A stretch of DNA of 64,000 nt from Daphnia carinata (Eukaryota; Arthropoda; Branchiopoda; Diplostraca; Daphniidae). The stretch spans positions 9,274,449 through 9,338,448 of the forward strand of contig NC_081335.1 in the NCBI RefSeq assembly GCF_022539665.2, given 5' to 3'. Below the pieces are notes generated by a model, which saw only the letters and a list, made by a program, of their open reading frames with translations, was not told the DNA's origin and searched no databases. This document shows, in pieces, positions 52,378-61,918 of this stretch. Every line of letters begins with the position of its first letter. Position 1 is the stretch's first letter. A program made the translations under genes and the position numbers.

Positions 52378-52446
52378 AGTTAAGCTACGTCGGGTCTCGT
52401 TAGTACCTGGATGGGTGACCGTTTGGGAATACGAGATGCTGTTGGC
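52378..52446 (+). rRNA. 5S: 5S rRNA, 3' part of the split gene
   Basis: agttaagctacgtcgggtct, cgttagtacctggatgggtg, accgtttgggaatacgagat, gctgttggc: 5S from box A to the 3' end. With 47,106-47,152 it totals about 117 nt, the expected length. A T-run occurs a few bases downstream (gctttttc), fitting Pol III termination. Confidence 0.93.
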
Positions 52447-52558
52447 ATTGCTTTTTCTTTCATTCAGTTAATTTTTTGTTTCCACCAATACAATTTGTTG
52501 ATGAACCCTAAACTTGATCGTGTGGAGGATTTTACAGATGCCAAATAATTTGAATTTG

Positions 52559-52647
52559 GCCGTGATCGTCTAGTGGTTAGGACCCTACGTTGTGGGGACT
52601 GATAACGCAAATCCATAGTAACACAGGTTCGAATCCTGGTCACGGCA
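52559..52647 (+). tRNA. trnH(gtg): tRNA-His (GTG), degenerate copy with 17-nt putative intron
   Basis: Acceptor gccgtga/tcacggc, D arm gtctagtggttaggac, loop ttgtgg. The insert after position 37 is 17 nt (ggactgataacgcaaat). The anticodon stem has a mismatch (ctacg/catag) and the T stem begins acagg instead of ccagg. Probably a decaying copy; boxes A and B are kept. Confidence 0.75.
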
Positions 52648-53049
52648 TTCTGAAGTTTGAAGGTAAAACACTATTTCATAGTAATTGGAAATGTTTCGAT
52701 CGGTATTAATGTGAATTTCATCGATTTTATTGTCAAGTTAACGGGGACGGGTTCAGTGGAATTGTACTCCAAATTGAATCAATTCCTGCACGTTCATTTG
52801 ATTTGGCGAAATGCACCGTAATATGCACACTTTAAATGAATTTTACCAGTCCATGGCGTGGTGTGGTCATAGGTGGGATATTTGTAAAGTGAACTATTAT
52901 CTTTGTAGGTATGTGAATGTAAAAATGAGGGCAGCGAACTGTTTGATTTCAATGAAAAGCAGCACCTCTCTTGGTTTTCTTGATATCAACGTCCGTGCAG
53001 AATTGGCGAGAGGAAGGTTCAAGTAGTAGAGCCCTCTCATGTACAATTT
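52648..53049 (+). other. tRNA-His to U4 spacer (unit D)
   Basis: Same as 38,161-38,553 and the reverse of 25,185-25,586 and 61,016-61,416. No other feature. Confidence 0.65.
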
Positions 53050-53198
53050 AGCTTTGCGCAGTGGCAATATCATAATCAATGAGGGTTTACCGAGATGTGA
53101 TTATTGCTAGTTGAAAACTTTAACCAATACCCCGCCACGAAGGAGTGAAATAATCTTCGTCGTCGGCAATTTTTGTTAGCTCCTTCAGGAGCAGATTC
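53050..53198 (+). ncRNA. U4: U4 snRNA
   Basis: Nearly identical to 38,554-38,702, with gctccttcaggagc as terminal hairpin and gggtttacc in the first region. All conserved blocks present. Confidence 0.92.
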
Positions 53199-53969
53199 CC
53201 TTAATGAACGTTAACATAGTTTTCCGTTAGTGATGGGCATTGTCTGCTAGGTTCTAGCATTTAGCAAGCGATTAGTTACTCGTTCCCATGGATATCGAAG
53301 GCCGAAAAACTTGTAGAATTACTGAACGAATCGCATTTTGTTCAACTGAGCGAAAGAGTTCAATACAAAGGTTTAAGAACTAGCAGAAGACTTGTCCTTC
53401 GTTTTCTTACCCAATTCAGCTTATCGATTTCGTTTGCCCTAGACTTCGTTTATGTTTCATCTAACCAGAATTAATTTAGTGCACAATCTAACGAAAAAAT
53501 GATGTTCACATGAGCTTTACACAGCATCGTCTGTTTTACTCACTGTTTCAAATCTAACAGAAACCAGCAGTTGCTTTATGGCTGAATTTTTTGGGCAAAT
53601 TCACGTAAATGTAAAGTGAAGCACGGTACTATACACAATAGCAATTGAAAACGCGGCCGAGGGCGCGAAGCGCTTGATGGCCGCAAATTCAAACATTCTA
53701 CATTTCAAATCGAACTCACATTCACACAATTCGCTGTTCCATCCGAAGAAGTGAATTGAAAGCGAAAAACTTCAAAAAAAAACAAAAAAACAAAAAAACT
53801 TCAAACGCCATTCAATATCTAGTATTCAGATTATTATTCCGCATGAGCTTTGCACATATATAACACTTTTCAAAAGGGCGGGGGTCACTGCCGTTGTAGT
53901 ATTTCACATCTGAAGTTGAAAGAAACACATAGAAATAACAATTTTCCTAATCGAAAAAAAGGAAGGAAA
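53199..53969 (+). other. U4-SRP spacer with U5 deleted (unit D)
   Basis: Follows the U4-U5 spacer to 53,595 (gctgaattttttggg), then jumps straight into the U5-distal spacer (caaattcacgtaaatg). The U5 gene and the first of the twin GC hairpins are missing. It contains the intact empty site for the DIRS insertion at 53,815-53,840. Confidence 0.75.
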
Positions 53970-54235
53970 ATGTGTCGCACATTCACGGGCGCGATCCTCC
54001 TACTGCCCGACACGGGAACTTTTGGCTGCTAAGTTTCCCTCCTGGCCAGTTTCGCTCCTCCTTAGCTAACCTGCACCCATCAAATTCCTCCGATGGGTCC
54101 ATGTTGATGACGAGCTTAGTGCGGACGCTCGATCAACATGCACGATCACGAAGTAGGGCTCCTCGTCTCAAGTCATCCACACTACCAAGCCTCCCAGAAG
54201 CAGGATTACAGATGCGTGCCACACATCCAGCTGGA
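53970..54235 (-). ncRNA. SRP RNA: SRP RNA, 3'-truncated copy
   Basis: Matches 44,160-44,458 closely from the 5' end through gcgcccgtgaatgt. About 36 nt, including the 3' strand that closes the Alu-domain stem and the T5 terminator, are deleted (gaaggaaaatgtgtcgcaca in place of the intact end). It is unlikely to fold or terminate properly, so probably a pseudogene. Confidence 0.85.
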
Positions 54236-54537
54236 GTATGTGTGTTCAGCTATCGAATGTATTTCTGCAAATGAGCACGATGAAAGCAATTGGATGCCCT
54301 TCAAGAGACTACTACGTTTAATTTCCGTAGTGGTATAAATATCGTCGTTGTTTTGCCATCGGGTTGATATTGGTAAATGAACAAAACGCAAAGTGTCGCT
54401 GTGTAGCGCTTTTTGACAAGATTCACTTCTAGAATGAACTCGTTAACTAGCAAAACCACGGTAACTTTCGTATAGATACGTTAATGCTGTTTCATTTTGC
54501 ATAATCTATTTATTCTTTAGCAACTGAATTCAGCATT
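54236..54537. promoter_or_regulatory. Divergent SRP RNA / U3 intergenic region (unit D)
   Basis: Second copy of 44,459-44,760 with few substitutions, including the gtataaatatc TATA-like box near 54,331. Confidence 0.55.
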
Positions 54538-54740
54538 AAGATCATACTTCACAGGATCATTTCTGTAGTATATCTTGACGTGTTTCCCACCAGAAACATT
54601 CCTCCATTCAACCCGCGATGACGAGTAATGACGGTGGCTTCTGAGAGTGAAACAGGTTTCCTGTGTAACTACTTCTGTGGTTCCTGCTCGTAGCTATTGA
54701 GGACCGTTTCCGATGTTCCCTTGTGGTACACTGGAAGGAA
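54538..54740 (+). ncRNA. U3: U3 snoRNA (second copy)
   Basis: aagatcatacttcacaggat at the 5' end, gatgacga and ctgagagtgaaacagg as in copy one; a few substitutions (e.g. aatgacggtgg, tttcctgtgtaac). May be functional. Confidence 0.8.
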
Positions 54741-55108
54741 ACTAGCGTTTTCAGAGCGGTATTTAAACAACCCAAAAAGAAATGAATTTACTGGCATACG
54801 TAAACCCGTCGAACTCCATTACATCATAATCGATGTCGAAATTGCTAATGCACCCATGTTAAGATTTCAGTAATGAAACCTTGGGCACTTTTAATGAGAA
54901 TTTTACACATTCGGGGGCATAGTATTTAGATGGGTGTCGTCCATTATTGGATTCATGTAACATTGTTTAATGCGGGTTCTGTCTGTGTAACTTTAATTTA
55001 GTTGTAAATATTGCCGCGTTTCGTCTACCGTGGATTTGAGCTACGTAGAAAACGTTTCCAAGTTTCTAACTAACACCTTCCTCTGTCTGTTTAATATAAA
55101 ATCATAAA
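54741..55108 (+). promoter_or_regulatory. Partial U3-U2 spacer
   Basis: Copy of 44,961-45,300; it breaks after cctctgtctgtttaata, before the U2 start, and joins a short A-rich piece ending cataaa that resembles the Utopia 3' end. The U2 5' end of this unit is therefore missing. Confidence 0.65.
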
Positions 55109-55180
55109 ATCTGTTCTTATCAGCTTAATATCTGATACGGGTAATTAATCGTCAGCTTAATATCTGATACGGGTTAAACT
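55109..55180 (+). ncRNA. U2: U2 snRNA internal fragments at a Utopia junction
   Basis: atctgttcttatcagcttaa, tatctgatacgg, then ggtaattaatc, then a second cagcttaatatctgatacgg. The doubled U2 segment is the same 5'-junction pattern seen at 33,475-33,573. It leads directly into the Utopia 5' UTR. Confidence 0.85.
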
Positions 55181-56733
55181 GAACCCCGGGTATCATAGAC
55201 TGATTAATTTTCGACCAAGTGGTGCTGCTGATTGTCTGAAACCTTTTCGGGCAATCTTGGCCTACTTCCTCACTAACATTTCCTCTTCTCTCAATTCTTG
55301 ACAGCTGGGTAATCGCTTACGTCGGCAGCTGGCGAGAAGGTGTGGTTTGGCGTAAACTACGCGGCGTCAATTGACGTCGGTCTTCCGGTATCCAATCCGG
55401 CCGCCAGCTCCCATCTCGTTTTTCATATTCCCCACAAGTGCGTCACGGTTAGGCCCCCAAAACTAACAAGTTCACAAATTGGCTCTGAAGTAAACTGTAA
55501 AAAAAAAAAAATTTTGTTCTAGTAAAAGTAAAGCACGGACTTTTGAATACCTCTAAAAAATAACTTTACATCTCTTTTGAAATTCCAAATTGTCCTTACC
55601 GTAAATTCAACCAAATAACTTTTGTCTCACTCGCTTGCGAAAACTGTCAAAATAACAATGTTACGACCATAATGACTGAGTCGACAACAGAGTTGTTTTT
55701 CTACAACGTCGTAGATGGTTTTCTCAAGCTTCCCTTTCCTGTAGCTTCTATTCTAAAGTGCTCTCTCTGCCCAAGTGGTAGATATGGCTCATAGACCCAT
55801 ATTAAAAATGCCGTCGATCATTTAAAATCAAAACATGGTCAGACCGTTATCGCTAATTACTATTGCCAGTCGTGCAATCATATTTGTGACGAACGAGTCA
55901 GAGCCAAAAGACACCACGCGGTGTGCGACGAAGCATGTAGCGTAGATAGTAGTAGCGATGAAAGCATTTCCATAGAGCAATCAGAAATTGCAGGGGAGGA
56001 TCTCATCCTTCCCTATCCTTGTGGAAACTGTAGATGTCCACTTTGCCGCTGGTCTACAACGGCCCGGGGAACAGTGGCAGCGCAGTCTATCGAGCACCAC
56101 GTAGCGCGCGAACACGGTTTGTGCACCAAAAGGAAGTGGAAATGCAGAGCGTGCAACGTCATACTACAAGGTCATGCCATGAGAGAGCACTTTAAATTCA
56201 TAGTTCCCAACAACCAACCACGCCCACCTCACCCACAGCCTCTAGCACCCCATTTCCAACTGCCCATTCACCATACGTAACACAGTCACATATCCTTGCT
56301 CACCTCGCCAACCCATCACCTAACAAACAACAGCATGTCGTCTGTTGTTGCCAAGTCAACTCAGCTCTGTCAATTAATCGACACAATTCTATTCTAGATC
56401 TTATGGTGGCAGAGGCGGAGGCACACGGCCACTCCGTCTCTGTAAATCGAGCAGTTGACTCCACTGGAATGCGACCGGACATAGTAGTTACCTCGACGAA
56501 TCCTGCCATTATCATTGACGTAACGGTGCCTCTAAGCAGCGCAGAAGGGTTAGAGAAGGCCAGGGATAAGAAGATAGAGAAGTACAAACAGCTCGGCTCT
56601 GTACTTCCTCTAGTCGTTGGCTCACTCGGGTCTTGGCTACCGAGCAACGACGCAATATCCCTAGCTTTGAGCATTCCTGGAAGACGGTGGAACAACCTGA
56701 AGAGGAAAATGAAGCTCTTGGCTTTTGTTGCCT
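55150..56733 (+). pseudogene. Utopia-type element with internal deletion (copy C)
   Basis: The 5' UTR to about 55,671 is followed by the zinc-finger N-terminus (ATG 55,672; a TAG near 55,794 after the first finger; fingers CPLCRWSTTARG and CRACNVILQGHAMREHF). At about 56,325 the sequence jumps to the C-terminal endonuclease part (ILDLMVAEAEAHGHSVSVNR; GMRPDIVVTSTNPAIIIDVT), in another frame. The whole RT is missing. It ends at 56,733 within the endonuclease ORF, where LINE copy C begins. Confidence 0.82.
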
Positions 56734-57182
56734 GAAACCTTTTCAAGTTATCTTGGCCCACTTCCTTCCTAACATTTTCCTCTCCTCTCAATTCTTGACG
56801 GCTGGGTAATCGCTTACGGCGGCAGCCGGCGAGAAGGTGTGGTTTGGCGTAAACTGCGCGGCGTCAATTGACGTCGGCCTTCCGGTAACCAATCCGGCCG
56901 TCAGCCCCCTTTTCGTTTTTCATATTCCCCACACGTGTGTCACTGTTAGGCCCCCACATTAACAACTTATATTTAATCTGTAAACTGTAATTTTTTTTTG
57001 TTTTGTTTTGTTCTCGTAAAAGTTAATGTAACCGCACTTTCATTTATTTCTGTTGCTGTGTTTAAAAGTATTTTTTGTCGTTATTTTTCGCGTGTCCCTT
57101 TTTACTTTTTTTGTGTCTCGTTTCGTGTGTGGGGATCTTCCCCTCCACTTTGGCCACTTAGTTTTTCATTGTCTGAGGGACA

Positions 57183-58232
57183 ATGGCTGCCACGTGGTTT
57201 AATAGCGTAGATGTGGATTTCGGGTTTCAAAGCCCGAGATTGAGTATGCGTGCGGTGCATGGCTTCGTACGTAGTTTGAAAGTTGAGCCGCAGGATCTCT
57301 TAGGCCTAGTTGCTGTGCTAGATACGAGAAATCAGGTTGCTAGGCTTACGTTTACGTCAGAGGCATACACCTCAAACTTTTTGTCCCAACACAGTGGCAT
57401 CGTCAGGACAGAATTAGAGGGGAAAGAAGTTTCAGTAGTTATCAGGGATAGTAATATTCAGGAGAAATTTGTTCGGATTGCAGGGATTCCACAGAATCTA
57501 GATTTGGGAGTAGTACAAACCCGTCTTAAGGAATTTGGAACAGTAATAGAAGCTCGGTGGGAACGCTATCGAGTGGTAGAGGACGAAGTTTTATACCCTG
57601 TCCTTGCCACTTGGATGATTGCACGAATGACATTAACAAAAAATATTCCATCATACTTAACTATTGGCAGTTATCGTGCCACGGTTAAGTATGATGGACA
57701 GAAACCTACTTGCCGACTGTGTGACGACGAAACCCATTTTAGTTACAACTGCCCAACTTTGAGACGAAACAAGGAACCTACCATTGCCCAAAAACCATTA
57801 GAAAAAGCCACCAAAAAGACAAAGACAATTACCGTAATCCCCGTCACCATTCCCTTAGTTGAAGATCCCATAGTTTCCAAAGCCCTTCTTGAGTGTGGGT
57901 TGCAAGACCCACTCTTAGAAGGGTTTCCCCATCTTGAAACCCCATCCTCCCCAGCCCCACTAGTTCAACCCACCGACCATCCCTTACCAAAGACCATTCC
58001 ACTCCAAACCATAATACCCGAGACCCAACCCGGCACCTCTGAACCTATGATAGTTTCCATGGACTCGATCGAACCCGACATGGGGGACATTGAGACCATG
58101 GAAACCGATAAAACACCAGACCACGTTAAAGTCCCACCTGTAAACCGAAACAAAAGATTTAAACCCACCTTAACCAACCAGAACCCTAAACCGACCTTAC
58201 CCGTTACCCAACCCAAGAAACCTACCAAATGA
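57183..58232 (+). CDS. LINE copy C ORF1
   Basis: 349 codons, collinear and almost identical to 29,572-30,621. CCHC knuckle CRLCDDETHFSYNC and Pro-rich C-terminus. Conservation of the full frame in two copies suggests the family was recently active. Confidence 0.9.
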   Translation: MAATWFNSVDVDFGFQSPRLSMRAVHGFVRSLKVEPQDLLGLVAVLDTRNQVARLTFTSEAYTSNFLSQHSGIVRTELEGKEVSVVIRDSNIQEKFVRIAGIPQNLDLGVVQTRLKEFGTVIEARWERYRVVEDEVLYPVLATWMIARMTLTKNIPSYLTIGSYRATVKYDGQKPTCRLCDDETHFSYNCPTLRRNKEPTIAQKPLEKATKKTKTITVIPVTIPLVEDPIVSKALLECGLQDPLLEGFPHLETPSSPAPLVQPTDHPLPKTIPLQTIIPETQPGTSEPMIVSMDSIEPDMGDIETMETDKTPDHVKVPPVNRNKRFKPTLTNQNPKPTLPVTQPKKPTK

Positions 58233-59020
58233 CTACAAAGTTAAAAATCGCTTCTATCAACATCGGAGGAATTAAGTCAGTCGAGCGGCGTCAAATTCTT
58301 TTTAACTTTTGCAGGGACGGAAACTTAGATATTGTGGGACTTCAAGAGGTAGCATTTCATACTTGCCCAATTATTGAAAGCCGCTACCACTTGTTGGCAA
58401 ATGTCGGTCCCAACAAAAATGGAACAGCCATTCTTATTAGACATGGTCTGGAATATTCTCGTTTGCAGTTAGAACCAGACGGAAGGCTTATTTCTATTGA
58501 CGTGAAATGTTTCACGTTCATTAATATCTATGCCCCGTCAGGTAGTCACGTTAAAACTGAGAGAAACAATTTCTTTCGTCAAACCGTCCCTGCTTACACT
58601 CTTACTACTCGACTGCCCTTCGTGTTGATAGGCGATTTTAACTGCGTTGACGACATCCAAGATAAGGCAACAACCCAGTCTCTCCCTATCTCACCTAATG
58701 TCGTCAGCTATGCTTTGAAAGAGATGGTTACTGGTCTTGATCTAGTAGACATCTGGAAAAAGCTAAATTATAACGAACCTGGTCATACCTTTCACTTCTC
58801 TGCCGGTTCTTCTAGACTTGATATGATATATGCTAGTCGATCCTTTGCAGACAATATTTTAAATATTTGTTTGCAATCTTTATCGATTAGCGATCATCAG
58901 TCAGTAGAATCTAACTTTACCTGCAATCTCGATCTCCCGCGTTGTACTAGATCTCCTGCTGGGTTGTAGAAGTTAAATACTTCCATATTGTCAGAAGAAG
59001 GTTTTCAGAAATATGTCACT
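58229..59020 (+). pseudogene. LINE copy C ORF2, endonuclease part only
   Basis: Starts in the ATGA overlap with ORF1. AP-endonuclease blocks LQEVAFHTCP, FINIYAPSG, VLIGDFNCVDD and SISDHQSVE are present. RLDMIYAS has Met where copies A has Arg. A TAG at 58,967-58,969 replaces the Trp of the conserved GLW motif, and the element breaks soon after. Confidence 0.85.
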
Positions 59021-59069
59021 AACTTTATTCTTCTAACACTTGGTCAAATATCAATCAGGCTATATATCT

Positions 59070-59154
59070 GGGGTCCATTTGAACCCGTACCAGATATTAA
59101 GCTGATAAGAACAGATACTACACTTTTATCTTAGCCAAAAGGCCGAGAAGCGAT
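59070..59154 (-). ncRNA. U2: U2 snRNA, 5' fragment (- strand)
   Basis: - strand: atcgcttctcggccttttgg, ctaagataaaagtgtagtat, ctgttcttatcagcttaata, then tctggtacgggttcaaatgg and acccc. It then passes into element 5' UTR sequence (gattgatatttgaccaagtg at 59,033-59,052). It keeps the canonical ctaagat, unlike the other copies (ctaatat). Confidence 0.88.
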
Positions 59155-59746
59155 AACTGAGATTCAAGTTACTGGGTATTATATGCTATGCTGTGCTCGA
59201 AAATCTGACTGATGTACAAATAAAGCAAACCCCTATCCAAAAACAATGAAATTCATCAAGAAAACAGGTTGTTGCTAGAGCACCACCTGGCACTGCTAAA
59301 AGCCAATACAGCTCATAAGTTTTTATCTTCTATTTTGATAGGAATGCTATATTAGGATGAGTCATTCAAATATTAAGTTATTTGGGAAGCTGTTGAATGC
59401 AAGGCACCCTGAATTTAAGTCGATGAACTCCACCTAGTAGAGAGTACTGCAGACTTTAAAGTGCCTATTAAACAGACAGAGGAAGGTGTTGGTTAGAAAC
59501 TTGGTAAAACGTTTTGTACGTAGCTCATATCCACGGTAGACGAAACGCGGCAATATTTACAACTAAATTAAAGTTACACAGACAGAAAACCTAACAGCAT
59601 TAAACAATGTTAGATGAACCCAATAATGGACGACACCCATCTAAATACTATGCCCCCAAATGTGTAAAATTATCATTAAAACTGCCCAAGGTTTCATTAC
59701 TAAAATCTAAACATGGGTGCATCAGCAATTTCGACATCGATTATGA
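59155..59746 (-). promoter_or_regulatory. U2 upstream spacer (- strand), fused to SRP RNA
   Basis: Reverse match to 45,040-45,639. At about 59,747 it joins a + strand SRP RNA fragment at the shared word gatggg, a rearrangement that skips U3 and half of SRP RNA. Confidence 0.7.
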
Positions 59747-59884
59747 TGGGTTCAGGTTAGCTAAGGAGGAGCGAAACGGGCCAGGAGGGAAACTTAGCAG
59801 CCAAAAGTTCCCGTGTCGGGCAGTAGTAGGATCGCGCCCGTGAATGTGCGACATGGATTAGCCTCGGCGAAACAGTCAAACCTC
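59747..59884 (+). ncRNA. SRP RNA: SRP RNA, 3' fragment (+ strand)
   Basis: caggttagctaaggaggagc, gtgtcgggcagtagtaggat, cgcgcccgtgaatgtgcgac, gcctcggcgaaacagtcaaa: the 3' 135 nt of SRP RNA followed by ctctttcattttcc. The 5' half is replaced by U2 upstream sequence. Confidence 0.88.
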
Positions 59885-60274
59885 TTTCATTTTCCTTCCT
59901 TTTTTTTCGATTAGGAAAACTGTTATTTCTATGTGTTTTTTTTTTTTTTTTTTTTTTGAAGTTTTTCGCTTTCAATTCACTTCTTCGGGTGGAACAGCGA
60001 ATTGTGTGAATGTGAGTTCGATTTGAAATGTAGAATGTTTGAATTTGCAGCCATCGGGCGCTTCGCTCCCTCGGCCGCGTTTTCAATTACTATTGTGGAT
60101 AGTACCGTGCTTCACTTTACATTTACGTGAACTTGCGGCCATCGGGCGCTTCGCGCCCTCGGCCCCGTTTGCAATTAGACACCTCAATATTCTTTTATCC
60201 ATTTTCATCCGAAATTTGCACCCAAGCTACTCCCTAGGTTACGTACAAGAATTTATTTGTGTTTTATTGGGGTG
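59885..60274 (-). other. U5-SRP spacer with T-run and twin GC hairpins (unit E)
   Basis: Reverse of 39,294-39,660. T-run at 59,938-59,957; hairpins gggcgcttcgctccc (60,056-60,070, arm partly broken) and gggcgcttcgcgccc (60,144-60,158). Confidence 0.75.
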
Positions 60275-60398
60275 CCCAGTCTAAAGACCAGGCGATCGAA
60301 AAATAAGTCATATAGACTCATCAGTGCTCCTAACCACGGAAATCTTTAGTAAAAGGCGAAAGATTTATCCGGGTATTGATTAGAAACCAGAGTGAATA
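60275..60398 (-). ncRNA. U5: U5 snRNA
   Basis: - strand: atattcactctggtttctaa, tcaatacccggataaatctt, tcgccttttactaaagattt, Sm site attttt and 3' stem gcctggtctttagactgggc. Very close to 39,171-39,293. Confidence 0.9.
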
Positions 60399-60867
60399 TC
60401 AACTGAAAGTAGTTGGTATTTATTCATTTCACAACTTCAAACCACTTTGGTAAAGTAACAATGGTAAACCCGAAAAATTCAGCCATAAAGCAACTGCTGG
60501 TTTCTGTTAGATTTGGAACAGTGAGTAAAACAGACAGATGCTGTGTAAAGCTCATGTAAACATCATTTTTTCGTTAGATTGTGCACTAAATTAATTCTGG
60601 TTAGATGAAACATAAACGAAGTCTAGGGCAAACGAAATGGATAAGCTGAATTGGGTAAGAAAACGAAGGACAAGTCTTCTGCTAGTTCTTAAACCTTTGT
60701 ATTGAACTCTTTCGCTTAGTTGAACAAAGTGCGATTCGTTCAGTAATTCTACAAGTTTTTCGGCCTTCGATATCCATGGGAACGAGTAACTAATCGCTTG
60801 CTAAATGCTAGAACCTAGCAGACAATGCCCATCACTAACGGAAAACTATGTTAACGTTCATTAAGGG
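60399..60867 (-). other. U4-U5 spacer (unit E)
   Basis: Reverse of 38,703-39,170. No other feature. Confidence 0.6.
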
Positions 60868-61015
60868 AATCTGCTCCTGATGGAGCTAACAAAAATTGCC
60901 GACGACGAAGATTATTTCACTCCTTCGTGGCGGGGTATTGGTTAAAGTTTTCAACTAGCAATAATCACATCTCGGTAAACCCTCATTGATTATGATATTG
61001 CCACTGCGCAAAGCT
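60868..61015 (-). ncRNA. U4: U4 snRNA
   Basis: - strand: agctttgcgcagtggcaata, gaaaactttaaccaatacccc, caatttttg and terminal hairpin gctccatcaggagc. All conserved blocks present. Confidence 0.92.
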
Positions 61016-61416
61016 AAATTGTACATGAGAGGGCTCTACTACTTGAACCTTTCTCTCGCCAATTCTGCACGGACGTTGATATCAAGAAAACCAAGAGAGG
61101 TGCTGCTTTTCATTGAAATCTAACAGTTCGCTGCCCTCATTTTTACATTCGCATACCTACAAAGATAATAGTTCACTTTACAAATATTCCACCTATGACC
61201 ACACCACGCCATGGACTGGTAAAATTCATTTAAAGTGTGCATATTACGGTGCATTTCGCCAAATCAAATGAACGTGCAGGAATTGATTCAATTTGGAGTA
61301 CAATTCCACTGAACCCGTCCCCGTTAACTTGACAATAAAATCGATAAAATTCACATTAATACCGATCGAAACATTTCCAATTACTATGAAATAGTGTTTT
61401 ACCTTCAAACACTAAT
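61016..61416 (-). other. tRNA-His to U4 spacer (unit E)
   Basis: Reverse of 52,648-53,049. No other feature. Confidence 0.65.
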
Positions 61417-61501
61417 TGCCGTGACCAGGATTCGAACCTGGGTTACTACGGAATTATCGTTTCCCCACAACGTAGGGTCCTAACCACTAGACGATCACGG
61501 C
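61417..61501 (-). tRNA. trnH(gtg): tRNA-His (GTG) with putative 13-nt intron
   Basis: Same cloverleaf as 25,587-25,670: ctacg/cgtag anticodon stem, loop ttgtgg, 13-nt insert (ggaaacgataatt) after position 37, intact T arm. Differs from the first copy by one extra T in the insert. Confidence 0.85.
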
Positions 61502-61518
61502 CAATTTCAAATTATTTA

Positions 61519-61572
61519 TCTAGCAATAATCACACCTCGGGAAACCCTCATTGGTTATGATATTGCCACTGC
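61519..61572 (-). ncRNA. U4: U4 snRNA fragment cut by a hAT element
   Basis: - strand: gcagtggcaatatcataacc, aatgagggtttcccgaggtg, tgattattgctag, i.e. U4 nt about 9-62. Its first 8 nt are expected beyond the hAT element, outside the window. At 61,518 it joins the sequence upstream of tRNA-His without the normal spacer. Confidence 0.85.
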
Positions 61573-61731
61573 CAGTGTTTTCCTACTTTTTCAAATAGAT
61601 CACATAAGATGAGATAAGATACGATAATATGATATGTTTTAGCATCTTTCATCTTCTGATTTTTCCTGCTATCTTTAACGTATCTTATTTGCATTTTTCG
61701 AGATACCGAAAAGATATTAAAAGTTACGTGA

Positions 61732-61812
61732 CCCCACGTAACCTTATCACGTGACCTTATCACATGACCTCATCACGGGACCTCACACGACCTTATCGCG
61801 TGACCCCAGGTG
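61732..61812 (+). repeat. hAT subterminal repeats (cacgtgacc-like)
   Basis: Five or six spaced copies of tcacgtgacc or close variants (tcacatgacc, tcacgggacc, tcgcgtgacc), about 14 bp apart, 160-240 bp from the terminus. Such clustered subterminal motifs are usual in hAT elements. Confidence 0.65.
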
Positions 61813-61918
61813 ACTGCAAATAAAGTGACTTTGCCTTTTGCTCTCATGTTGCAGTTTAGTCTGCCTACCAACTTTTTCACTGTTCTCATTCTAATTCTTA
61901 ATGTTTAGTGTGTGAACA

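Larger units (their letters stand above)
56734..59020 (+). mobile_element. Tx1-type LINE copy C, 3'-truncated
   Basis: Same family as copies A and B: 5' UTR (56,734-57,182, lacking its first ~35 bp), intact ORF1 and about 250 codons of ORF2. It is broken at about 59,020, where a short piece of element 5' sequence on the opposite strand (59,021-59,069) and a - strand U2 fragment follow. RT and 3' end are missing. Confidence 0.88.

Noticed and set aside
24111-61572. U6 snRNA within the unit
   Set aside because: I searched by eye for the acagagaagattagcatgg core on both strands and did not find it.
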